64,000 nt of DNA from Tieghemiomyces parasiticus (Eukaryota > Kickxellomycota > Dimargaritomycetes > Dimargaritales > Dimargaritaceae). Below are positions 31,642-42,300 of this stretch, piece after piece. The notes under the pieces are model-generated. The model ran no database searches. It worked only from the letters and a program-made list of their open reading frames with translations, and had not been told where the DNA came from. Each line of letters opens with the position of its first letter. Within the stretch, counting starts at the first letter, position 1. The translations under genes and the position numbers were made by a program. Location of the stretch: NCBI GenBank assembly GCA_027575765.1, contig JANBPT010000021.1, positions 1-64,000 of the forward strand, written 5' to 3'.

Positions 31642-33674
31642 CTAACGAAGGTAGAACCGCTGCTTGCGTACAGCAGAGACCGCCCGCGATGCCGAATCCT
31701 GAGGGTTAATGAGCTGGTACTCGATATCGATATCCAGGTCCCGTGGGTTCTCGGCATTCTTACGGCAGATGAATTGGCCGACAACAACGTCCCCGACCTC
31801 GACCTGGAGGGGTTCCTTGAGCACGAACAAGGTCTGTTTCCAATGACCGGGTTGGCCGTGGGGGCCTGTCGTGAATCGGTGGAGCTGGCGGTCGCCGTGC
31901 CCCAGAGGCTTGTTAGGGTTAGGCGGCTTCGGGCCCCCGATTGGCTCCCCGGCCAGCTTCCGCCGATTCGCCTCCTCGGCCGCCCTCTGGTACGCGTCAA
32001 ACAGGTCCTCGGGGTCCTGATCAGGTAGCACGTCAGCGCGACGCGCAAAGTACGTATCAAAGTACCCCATGAACCCATGGAGCTTACCAGCTTTGGTGAC
32101 TCGGAGATTAATTGGGGTGGTGAAGTCGAGGGCCGGGACCTCAATCTCGGCAATGTCAATGTCTTTCAGGGCCTGTACGGTGGTATTGACCGCCTCGACG
32201 GGGATGACCTCGACCAGTGGGTCGACGTAGAACCCTTCAGTCATGGCGCTCATGCGGAACCCATACACGTTCTGCCAAAAGTGGAGCGTATCGGTCAGGA
32301 GATCATCGTCTTGGAACCCGCTAAGCAGAATGCGCGTGTAGCTTGGGCAGAGCAGACCGTCGGGGGCCAACCACCGGTCGCGAGCCACCAGGACCGAGTC
32401 CAGCATGGCCTCGAATAAAAGGAAATAGCCCATCCACTCCGAGATGATAATGTCTACTTGGTCTACCGGGAGGGTCACCTCCTCGATTTTGCCCTTGACC
32501 AGAGTGATGACCCCGTCGAGCTTGTTCTCGAGGACGGTCTGGTAAGTCTTGTCGATAATGTCCGAGTTATCGACCGCGATGACCCGTTTGGCACCGGCCC
32601 GCGCCGCGAACATGGACAAGATACCAGTTCCGCACCCAATGTCCAGGACCACCTTGTCGCGGAACAGGTCCTTGTTATCGTACACAAAGTCCCGGTAGCC
32701 TTCGGTACGCACGGTGTCCTTGAGCATGGTTTCGTGGATCCCGTTGCTAGCGTACGAGTTAAAGTAGTAGTTGGACGGGTCCTTGTGCACGGTGACCGCC
32801 TTGGGGGGTGGGGCGGCGCTGCGCGGGGCCTCCCGGCGGCTCAGCGAGAGCGACATGACCTGCGAAATCATGGACCGGGCCTCATCGTCCATCACTTCGT
32901 AAAAGTGAGTCTTGACCATTTCGCGGTACTGCTCAAACTGCGACGAGATGAAGGCGGTGGCATTCTGCGCCTGGTCCAGATGGTGCTGCAGCTCCGCCAC
33001 CTTACGCATGAGCTCGGTCTCCAGCTCCGTCGTCGGAGCCGGGTATCCGGCCAACGCGGCGGACCGACCGGTTTCCAAGGCATCCAGTTCCACGTCATCA
33101 AAACACATGAGCAGGTCGTCGTGCTCCAGGACCGGGCGCAGGTACTTGTCGTCGTCCAGGAAAGGGCTGGTCCGAGTCACGTGGAAGGACTGCGGGTTGA
33201 ACCCAGCCGGGTCAGCCTGGACCTGCTCGCGCAAGTAATTGATGAGCCGGACGCACTGGTAAAAGTCGAGGTCCTCGTCGATCTTGAGGCGGATGAAATC
33301 GAACCCGTGCTCGTCCCGAGCGTGGGTGAAGAGGGTCCGCGGATCCGTAAAAATGGTGTCGCAGAAGAGGCACTTGAGCTGCTGCTCCTCCTCGTTCTCC
33401 CAGTCGTCCCAGGTGTTTTCTATCGATATGAAGACGGACAATAGAGAATGTAACGGGGTGACTTAGACGGGGAAGCGTGGTGCGTACGGGTGGGTAGTGG
33501 GACCCCCAGGCCCTATGGCTCCCCGCTGGATAAAGTGACTCGCCCTACACGCCAGTGTCTAGGGCTTTAAAGTTTGCACGGCCCCCAGCTCAAGTAGCCA
33601 ACTTGTAACCGCCCCTTTCACCATGACCTACCTTGCGGGTCAAACCCCGATTCACTATACGAGACCATTGACAT
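31642..33674 (-). CDS. RMT3: Protein arginine N-methyltransferase 3
   Basis: Two exons: 33674..33632 and 33419..31642; 606 residues. Exon 1 gives MSMVSYSESGFDPQ; the GTAGGT donor and ATCGATAG acceptor join in phase. The large exon alone lacks an ATG in the right place, which is why the short exon is inferred. Residues 31-52 form a C2H2 zinc finger (C31, C34, H47, H52), the PRMT3 hallmark that binds ribosomal protein uS5. The methyltransferase core follows: motif I VLDIGCGTGILSMFAARAG near 270, post-I VIAVD, and the double-E loop SEWMGYFLLFEAMLDSV near 340. The usual THW loop reads PGHWKQTLF near 540, so Thr is replaced by Gly. PRMT3 makes asymmetric dimethylarginine in the cytosol. An acidic, coiled segment joins finger and core. 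Confidence 0.92.
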
Positions 33675-34214
33675 GGGTGGGACGTGTGGCTCGGGCCGGA
33701 GTGGTTGGGCTAGGGTTGGGTGTAAAATGCGTGGGCTTCAGGTGCCAGCGTGACAAGTCAAACGTTTTGACGGGGCAATGGGCAGAACGGGCGGGCCAGA
33801 TTCCGGTGCTCGGGGTGACTATGCTACACAGCTGGACTCGACGGTGTGGTTCCGAACGACAGGCTATTGCAAAAAAAAATGCACCGTAAAAAACTGGACA
33901 CTTGTGGTGACGGAGTCTGACCAGCCTGGCCGGTTCTGCTTGGAGGGCTTGAATAAAAGTAGAAAAAATATGTGGCGCGAGCTGCTCCGTCTTCGGTTCG
34001 GGCCATCCTTTCTGATTGGTCACGTGACTTTATTCAGAAGGATATGGTCCCCTCTACCGATAATGTTCGTTCTTTGCCCCGAACTGTCTGGCGTCTACTC
34101 ATCCCGGCTACCTTGCCGTTAGGAACGGTTCATATCGAATGTTTAAACCGACCGCCGATGGCTTTATTGGAACTGCCAACACAAGCAAAACTGGCCCCCG
34201 AGATATGGAAACAT
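33675..34214. other. Spacer between PRMT3 start and CIA30 end
   Basis: PRMT3 promoter and CIA30 3' flank, including a poly(A) signal at 34163-34168. Confidence 0.6.
34163..34168 (-). terminator. Poly(A) signal AATAAA of CIA30
   Basis: AATAAA on the minus strand, 47 bases after the CIA30 stop. Confidence 0.5.
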
Positions 34215-35107
34215 TTACTGCCATTGGACCTGGTACCGTCCGTAGTTGACCTTATCGAACTCACCCTCAGTATTCTCGGTGTTGACCGCCTTGATCCAGT
34301 CGAGCTCGAGGCGGAACGGACCATCTTGCCGGTCGGAGATGGAAAGGCCGACGTTTTCGACCTCCTCTCGGTCCATATCGACGTGCTGTGAAATGAAGGA
34401 ACCATTGTTGGTCATGGCGAAGAATTGGAAGGGAATCTGCGGGGTTGGGATGTACGTACACCGTAGTCATTGCCGGGAAGGAGCATGCTAAACGTTAGAG
34501 ATGGCTAGTTGGTCACCGTGAGCCCGGACAAGATGGGCGTCAGAAATCCCTGGTTCAAAAAGCACCCGATCACTCAGGTTCGACGCTCGGGTCCGTGGCC
34601 ATCACCACTTACGTAGACAGTCTCCCACTGGCCGGGTGTCCGGAGGAACAGCCGGTGCTGGTACAAGTCGGTCTTGATAAAGCTCGACGTTCGCAGGTTT
34701 ACCAGATACTTGCGACGATCGCCCCGTACCCGGAGAGCCAGATACCGGAACGGTTGGATGTCCCAGAATGATTCGCCAAACAGTGTCGGCTGCAGTTTCT
34801 TAGTGCGCACGGCGGCGTATCCGCTGGTCACGATCTTATTGTCGGTGGGCACCTGCTGTGATAAAGTGCCGTGGAACACGCCCGTACCCTCTGGCGTGAC
34901 GTCCAGCCGGGCCGAGGAGAACCCGCCAATATCCTGGTCGCTGCCCACCACCCACCGGTCCAGGTCCTCGGCCTTGTTGAGCTGCACGAGTGGAAGTTCT
35001 TTCTGCCAGCTAACCTGGTCCATCGCCATGACCTTGGTGAACCCTTCCTTGAGCTTCTCGGCCGTTCGGTTGAGGATAGGTGAGTTGACGATGCGCCTGT
35101 AAGACAT
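34215..35107 (-). CDS. CIA30 / NDUFAF1 complex I assembly protein
   Basis: Two exons: 35107..34613 and 34436..34215 (GTAAGT..CAG intron); 238 residues. CIA30 proteins help build the membrane arm of mitochondrial NADH dehydrogenase. The jelly-roll domain is recognised by RWVVGSDQDIGGFSSARLDV, the WDIQPFRYLALRVRGDRRKY block, and QWETVY joined across the intron to IPFQFFAMTNNG, then VENVGLSISDRQDGPFRLEL and a DWIKAVN end. The join restores the conserved 'IPF..FF' element, which confirms the splice. The N-terminus (MSYRRIVNSPILNRTAEKLK) has no strong targeting helix; either import uses a weak signal or another 5' exon exists. Confidence 0.88.
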
Positions 35108-35669
35108 GGTGATGGAATCGGGAAAGAGGGGTAGATTGCCGTCAAGGCCGAAGGAGGAAAGGAGGAAAGGGATGTCTTGGACAGGGATGGTAATGGGAAT
35201 GGGTAACGCAGAGGGAATCTGTGGTCAACGAGGGTTCCAAGGGTAGCGGCTTCGGCAGTTTGGACCCCAGCGGCGGATCGACGGGCGTTGGACAAAATTG
35301 GGCACATGGGGGATACGGTGAGAGAGTGTCTAGACAGTCATTTTGTCGTTCAGGAATTTGTCCGCATGGCATGTTGCCTTGTCTGTGACTCAACTACCCT
35401 CCTCAACACGCCTTAGCCTGTCTTCTGCGTACTCTTATACAAGTTGGTTGGATATGGGTTTACTCTATTAGGGGTTGACCAAAACACAACAACAAACGGA
35501 TTGATATAAATATAAGGAATAGCGGGGAGGCAGGCGCAACGCTAACTACTATTTTTTTTGTCATTACTGACACCGGGGAGTCCATCATGCAAGTGGAAGA
35601 GGGATCGTAAATGACAGGTATCGAAAACGGGGAGAGGGTGCGAGTCCCCCCCCTCCCCGGCTGGGGGAC
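35108..35669. other. Spacer between CIA30 start and D2HGDH end
   Basis: Contains a TATA-like GATATAAATATAAGG (about 35502-35516) with no matching gene on the plus strand. Otherwise empty. Confidence 0.5.
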
Positions 35670-37352
35670 TCAGGTGTGCTGCACCCGGGATGGGGGCAGT
35701 ACCTTATAAGGGTTGAGGATACCGAGCGGATCGAGGGCTGCCTTCATTTGGCGCATGACCTGGATCATGGGCTCGGGTTTGGCCAGGCGCAGGTAAGGCA
35801 CCTTGAGGAGCCCCAGGCCATGTTCGGCAGAGATGGACCCGCCGTTCTCGGCCGTCCACTCGTAGACAAACGGTTCCACGACGTTGGCCACTTCACGGCT
35901 CTGCTCGCGTAAGGCCACGGCCACGTGGATGTTGCCGTCACCAAAGTGGCCCATGCCACCTACGGCCTGCACAATGCCCCCACCTTGGTACCCCTGATAG
36001 AGGCCAGCCTGTGTGAGCCGCTCGCGAAGAACCGGTACGACACTGTAGAACTGGTCGGGGGTGAAGGTGAGATCGTAGGTGAGGCAGGCCTGACCCAGGA
36101 TGCCCATCGGGAGGGCCTCGCGGACGTTCCACAGGTCACGAAATTGGCTCTGGTCCTGGGACAGAACCCCGTCGGTGGCCAGGTCGGTACCAACGAGAGA
36201 GTTGACGTAGACCCCCACGCGTTCGGTAAGATGGGACTCCTCGGTGCTGCTGATTTCAACCAGAAGGTAGAACGGGTGGCGGTCGGCCAGGGGCCGCTTG
36301 ACGGGCAGGCGGGTCCGTTCCATGAGAGTCTCCATACACTCGTCGTCCCACAGTTCAAAGGCAGACAGGCACTCGGCAAGGGAGGTTCGGGATAGGGCGA
36401 GTATCTGTTGGGCCTTCTCCATGCTGGACACACCCAGAACCGCCACCCGCTTGTTTCGGCGCAGCGGGGCGGATTTAATGGCCACGCCCGTGACGATCCC
36501 CAAGGTGCCCTCAGCCCCGATGAAGAGGTGCTTGAGGTCGTACCCGGTATTGTCCTTGGCCAGGGTGGTGAGGTTGTGGAGCACCGTTCCATCGGCCAAC
36601 ACCACTTCCAATCCCAAGACATTGCCGTGTAGGGACCCATGGCGAATGAAGTGAACCCCACCGGCGTTGGTAGAGACGTTGCCACCGATCTGACAGCTGC
36701 CCTTAGCGGCGAGGTCGAGCGGCATGGTGTAGCCGTGGGGCTCGAGGTAGGCGTCCAGGGTCTGGAGGATGCACCCAGCATCGCACACCAGCGTGCCAGC
36801 CACCGGATCAAAGGTGCGGACCTGGTCCATCTTGCCCAAACTCAAAACCACTTCATCGAACAAGGCAATGCCGCCGCCGTTAAGGCCAGTGTTGCCGCCC
36901 TGCGGGACCACGGCCAGGCGTTGCTGGTGGCAATACTGCATGATCTGGGCGACCTGTTCGGTGGTCCGAGGCCGTAGCGCACACTGGCTCTGGCCGCGGA
37001 AGTGTCGCGTCCAGTCGGTATTGAACGAGGTCAGGGCATCTCCGGCGTCCTGGGGTGCGTCCCCAAAGGTAGTAATAACGTCGTGGGGTCCCAGTAGTGT
37101 GCGGAAGTGCTGGACGTCCTCGATGGCGAGGGGTTTGTAGACCGGGTCGCGTGCGTTTTGAGAAAAACTGGCCCGAGGTGCCACGGCGGAGGGGCCGCTC
37201 AGGGTAAGCCCTAAGATGCGTGGCAGAGCAAGGAGACTGGCCGAGGGGCGGCCACGGATCGCTGAGGCGGTCAGGGTCGACAGAGCGCGGACGGGGGCTA
37301 GCGATGGTGGCAGCCGGCGGCCACCTGCACGGAGGGTATGGCGAAGTAGCAT
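35670..37352 (-). CDS. Mitochondrial FAD-linked D-2-hydroxyglutarate / D-lactate dehydrogenase
   Basis: 560 residues from the ATG at 37352. It oxidises a D-2-hydroxyacid, most likely D-2-hydroxyglutarate to 2-oxoglutarate, passing electrons to FAD (yeast Dld2/Dld3 type). The N-terminus MLLRHTLRAGGRRLPPSLAP is a typical mitochondrial presequence. The FAD domain carries VPQGGNTGLNGGG near residue 155, then GNVSTNAGGVHFIRHGSLHG and GAEGTLGIVTGVAIK. The C-terminal half has GHFGDGNIHVAVAL and SAEHGLGLLKVPYL, the metal and substrate-binding elements. Length fits. The same frame stays open for 235 codons upstream but that stretch has no conservation and spans a TA repeat, so the 37352 start is preferred. 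D-lactate is an alternative substrate. Confidence 0.9.
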   Translation of the reverse strand: MLLRHTLRAGGRRLPPSLAPVRALSTLTASAIRGRPSASLLALPRILGLTLSGPSAVAPRASFSQNARDPVYKPLAIEDVQHFRTLLGPHDVITTFGDAPQDAGDALTSFNTDWTRHFRGQSQCALRPRTTEQVAQIMQYCHQQRLAVVPQGGNTGLNGGGIALFDEVVLSLGKMDQVRTFDPVAGTLVCDAGCILQTLDAYLEPHGYTMPLDLAAKGSCQIGGNVSTNAGGVHFIRHGSLHGNVLGLEVVLADGTVLHNLTTLAKDNTGYDLKHLFIGAEGTLGIVTGVAIKSAPLRRNKRVAVLGVSSMEKAQQILALSRTSLAECLSAFELWDDECMETLMERTRLPVKRPLADRHPFYLLVEISSTEESHLTERVGVYVNSLVGTDLATDGVLSQDQSQFRDLWNVREALPMGILGQACLTYDLTFTPDQFYSVVPVLRERLTQAGLYQGYQGGGIVQAVGGMGHFGDGNIHVAVALREQSREVANVVEPFVYEWTAENGGSISAEHGLGLLKVPYLRLAKPEPMIQVMRQMKAALDPLGILNPYKVLPPSRVQHT

Positions 37353-39386
37353 TGGGAAGGCCAAGGTGGTGCGGGTGGTAAAAAAAAACAGGGAGAAGAT
37401 GGAATATACAAGGCAGCAGAAGGCGAGGGAAAGATGGCAGCGATAATTAAGATTGGACGGAAGAGGTAGCGCAGGAGAATGACTCGGGCAGTGGGACCAG
37501 GAATGGGGCGCGCTTAAATATGGAACCGGCCGCACACAAATTGCAGCCGGGTGGGAGTCGGTGGTTCGAGGGAGGATACACACCCGCGAGGTGCAGGGTC
37601 TAGCGTGACGCTCAAGGCGAGTGCCCGCAGGGCTGGCAGTGGGTAGGATGCGCGCTGTGGCAATCGCCCAGTCGAGAAGGACAGCGTGGGTCTGTGGCAA
37701 CGTTGGGTGGGGTTGGCAAGCAAGGGTGAAAGGAGTCCTACAACAGAGCAGTTCATGAATTATCGAAATACATACGAAAGCAGGAGATGGGCCAGCGATT
37801 AGCCCAGGACTATCGGTCGATGCTCGGTCAGTATATATATATATATACGCGATACATGCAAAGGTGGGCCCGCACCCCCCGAGCCTGCTGGAGAGGAGGT
37901 GGTTGGGACGAGACTGGGGTGGCCCAAACGTAAGCCAGCGGCAAGGGGAGGGAGTGGCGGACAGATTAGAGACGCCAGGGAGAGAGAAGGGAGGCGCAGA
38001 CCAGGCGTTCTCGCATTGGGTGCGGATCACCTCTGTAGCCAAATGCTCCGGGTGCATGCAAATGCAGTAACCCCGCGTCCCACGTCAATAATCACCCGTT
38101 ACTCTCCTATCGGGTCGCGAGGAAGACGGCTCGTATTAGATAATAGCGGGTGGAAGTGTGCAGCAGTGGCCTGTGCCTCGTCCTCCGCCCTCGCCAGCAT
38201 GCGCCACCGGCGTTCCTCGTCGCCAGGTTGGGCACACTAACCGAGTAGAGGCCCTGCTTCCCACAATGTGCAGGCAGGGCCCCGAAGCTTACAAGCGACG
38301 CACCGGCCGTCGGCGACGATGAAACTTTGGGGCGCACCAAGGGTCGTACGTGGCCGGCGGTGGGAAACGATTGCGGCAACCGGACAAACCGCGGGAATAA
38401 GGGGCGAGACTAATCAGGGACGCCATCGTGCCAGGTGGGCGTTCTCGCCCGGCGGACGAGGACCACCCTGTTAGGGCCAAATGGCTCCAACGGACGGCCA
38501 GGTGCCGTGGCCGTGCCCGACGTAGTTTGCAGCCAAACAAGGTGGTGGGACCGCCCCTACCAGGCGCTGCACGAATCAGCGGAGCCCCGTCGTCTTACCG
38601 ACTGGACCTCTCGCCTCGTCATCGTTTCTCGCGCATATCAAACCGTCGACCCGACCGCCCCGAACGAGGTTACCGTCGGCCACGACTCCGCCGCTCGACC
38701 GGCCTGATAGGCCCCATTCCCGCGGCTGCCTCCTTGCAGCCCCATTAGTCTTAACTTAGGGGGATGCGGCTGTACGCGCCCAGTTCTCTAAGCCAACCCT
38801 CCGATACCGTGTTATAACCGTCGTCGCCCCCAAAGCCCTTCCGTTTACGGTATTAATGGCATCCGTCTGTGGCACCTACCAGGCGCCCTCCACATCCATA
38901 TATCCGTTTATGAAAGGTGGCTACCGTCGCCGGCTTAAGCGACGTGGCTAAAGGCATGGGCCGACCAGATCCGCGGTATCCTGGATGTCCCTCACCGTTC
39001 CAAACGTTACGTACTACCCGCCGCTTGCGAAGTCATCCATGCATAGAACGAAAAACCCCAAACCTGATGGCTACCTTGACCTGATATCCTATCGTACTCA
39101 ACGTCCAGGGAACCGGATATTATCTCCAACACAGCAGGCGGGAGGTAGCAAGCATACGGGGCCAGGCCCGCGAACTCCACCTGGGGCAGCTCCCTAAGGC
39201 AGGCTTTTGGAGGTGGGACTGCCCACCACAGAGATGCACCCATCAAGAAAGCCCCCTTTGTCATGGGCTGAGTTGGCCCCTCAGTCGCCTTTGCATTCGG
39301 GACTTGATATTTGGTCATCCCAGCCCGCATTGCTCTGTACTCCGCCTCCCATAACTGCCACTTATCGCTCTCTTGTATACTTAAGC
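37353..39386. other. Divergent 2 kb spacer between D2HGDH and SKI3
   Basis: Holds the promoters of two divergent genes and the TA repeat. Open frames near 38107-38750 on both strands show no domain. Confidence 0.5.
37832..37847. repeat. TA dinucleotide repeat
   Basis: Eight TA units about 480 bases upstream of the D2HGDH start. It could serve as a TATA element but distance is large. Confidence 0.8.
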
Positions 39387-42300
39387 ATGTCCAGCAAAGC
39401 CAAATTAAAGCAGGCCAAGGAGGCCATCGGTCAGGGCCAGTACGAGATTTCGTACAAGCTCACCAAGTCGATCGTCGAGTTCGAGTCCCAAAACTACACC
39501 GCGTAAGTGGTGCGCAGACAGGCCTGTGAATCAGGACCAATCGCTCGCCGTGCCCCAACGCGGTTGCGTTGTCCAGCCTTAGACGTACTGTTCCCTAAAT
39601 GAACTCCATCACCGTCTCCCTACGCATGCCTCCCTGCACTACGTTCACTGTGTCCGGTCGACAGGTGGGTCTTCCTCGGCGTTTCGTGCCAAAACCTGGA
39701 CCGCTGGGGCGAGTGCGAGAAGGCCTATCGTCGGGCCCTTGACATTGACGATACCCAGGTGCTTGCCTGGCAGGTAAGTTTCAGGGACGAGGACCGGCGG
39801 GCCTATGGCAACACCTATACTCAAATATCACCCGTCACTACTAGTGTCGCCATCGACAGTCAGCCTTCGTCTTATCACCTCATCCACTAATATACAATGC
39901 CACTCGGCCTATTCGATCTATACCCAGGGCCTCGCGTCGCTCTACGAGAAACAAGAAAACTACGAGGAGCTCCCGGCCGTCCTGGCGAGGCTGTGTGACC
40001 ACTTTGTCAAAGCGTAAGTGCCCCATTGCCGATGCTTCTGCCCGAGGCTGACTCACGACCGATCTTTGTACCTCGGACCCTAGGGCTTTCTTCTATTCCT
40101 TTGCTTACTAGAACCCGTATGCTCCCTTCTTCTACCCCCACACGTGTACCTCGCCCAACCAGTAATGCTGGGGCTAAGCTACTCGGCACACTACAAAAAC
40201 GGCTGACCCTGGCCGAGGCCACTAAGGACACGAGTCAGGTGAGTATACCGGCCCTATCCTCAATATCCCATCGCGACCGGGCCTACCTTCTGGTCCCCTT
40301 CCACCTACTAACGATACCACTTCTCCTCCCGTCCGCCTGTACTCAACCGCTCTTTCTCGCTTTTAGATTATCAAAGCGTGGTGTGACATGGCCTCCGACG
40401 GACCCTACGGGGCAGTACTCGACGGGGTCGCTAGCCGCCCCACCGACCTTTCCATTTGGCAGACGGTGGTCGACTTGCAGCTCACCTTTGACCAGCGCAC
40501 TGTGCGGCGGGAAGTCGATTCGCGCCGTTCCCGAATCGGAGCCGATCCCCTCCGAATCCTCCGGCCCAAGGTGGAAAAAGAGATACTGGGTCGGTCCCAT
40601 CTCCTGGAGTACCTGACCAAGTGGTTCGCGGCGGCGCCCGACTCCGATGAAGACACCCCTGAGAACCGCCGCATGCACGAACGCTACTTCGACCGCCTCT
40701 ATCTGACGCTCAAGTATTTTGATACGAGCGAGACCATGGCGGCCCGCGTGACGGCCGAGGCCCGGTGGCTGTGCGAACGTCAGGTGAGCGCTGCACCCTT
40801 TGAATACTTGATTGAAACCACTGACGCGGCCTCCCCCGCCGAACTGCCCAAATCGACCCTACAGAATTACGTTGCTGTGTTCCCCGATGCCACTTTGGTT
40901 CCCGCTACGCGAGCTCTCCTGTTCCTCCAGGAACCGCAATCGAATTCCGACTCAGAGGCCGCCCTGGGACGGCTCCAGGAGGCTACCAAGGGTAAGGATG
41001 TTCTACACCATCTAACCCTTCTAGCCCGGGCCACTCTCTACGCCCAGGTAGGGGATGATGCCGCCGCCGCCGATGACGCCCGCCGTGCGGTAGCCGCCGT
41101 GGCCGAATTCGCTAAGCTCACTGGCCGATCATGGCCTCGGCTTACGGTCTGGGCCCAGTTCCTTTTGGGTTCCGCACGCCGCCGCCTCGGCCCGCGTTAC
41201 TACCCGGAGGCTCGGCTCGCCTACGAGGCTGTACTTCATGAGGACCCTGAGCACCTCCCCGCCAAAGTTGGCCTGTCGGTGATCCTAATCGCCGCTGGAG
41301 AATTCGACCGCTCCACGGATATATTGGCCGAGGCAGTGGCCCAGGACCCGCGCAATGACGTGGCCCTTGCCGAACTAGGGTGGGTGAACTACCAGCGCCA
41401 GAACTACCAGGGCGCACTCGATCACATACGGCGGGCCCTTGAACTCCAGCCGGACGAGCCCCGCTACCACTACCGCCTAGGACAGGTCTACTGGGATCTG
41501 GGCGGTGCATACCGCACCGATAAGGCCTATGCCTTCACCTCGTGGCTGCGCGCTGCCAAACTGAACCCACAGGACAGTCCGACGTTCGTAGGCCTGGGCG
41601 AATACTATGCCACGGTGGCCCATGATCCCACCCGGGCCCTCAAATGTTACCAGAAGGCCTTCGAATTGGATCCGCGTGACGACCGAGCGGGGCGCGCGCT
41701 TGTCGGGGCCTACCAGGGCGCGGGACGTTTAGACCTGGTCGGTGAGGTTGCGGCTGCGGTGGTGCGGGAACTACCCCGCGCAGGATGGGCGTGGCGTGTC
41801 CTTGCTTTTGAGCGACTGCGCCGCAGCGAGTACCGTGACGCCATCCTGGCCTTTCAACAAGTCCTTAAAACTGGTGCTGCCGATCCGGTTTCCTGGGAAG
41901 GTCTAGGCGAGGCCTACCACCGAGACGGCCGGTTTCAAGCCGCCCTGCGTGCCCTCCAGCGGGCCGCTGAACTGGACCCGCAGTCGCCTGGTCCAGCATA
42001 CCGCCTGGGCCTCGTATACCACGCCCTAGGCGAGTTTGGCGCGGCGCTCGAACGGTACAGTGCGGCCCGGGAACACATCGAGGGTCGGCTTCCGGCGGAG
42101 GCGGGCGCTTACGACCGTGCCCTCCTGGCCGCTACACTGCGCAGCCATCTCGCATTGGCCCGGGTCCATATGGAGGGCGGCTACTACGGTCGAGCGGCGG
42201 CCGGGGCCCGCACCATCCTAGGACTGGCCCGTCGGGCCCTCGCCGATAAGGTCACCCCGGCTCTGCTCTCCATGCTCCTCGACCACGTGCGCGGTGCGAC

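Noticed and set aside
32458..33444. 328-codon plus-strand frame antisense to PRMT3
   Set aside because: Shadow of the strongly conserved PRMT3 frame; no domain.
37353..38057. In-frame upstream extension of the D2HGDH gene (235 codons, starting at an ATG)
   Set aside because: The stretch has no conservation or domain, runs through a TA repeat and precedes a good mitochondrial presequence beginning at the 37352 ATG.
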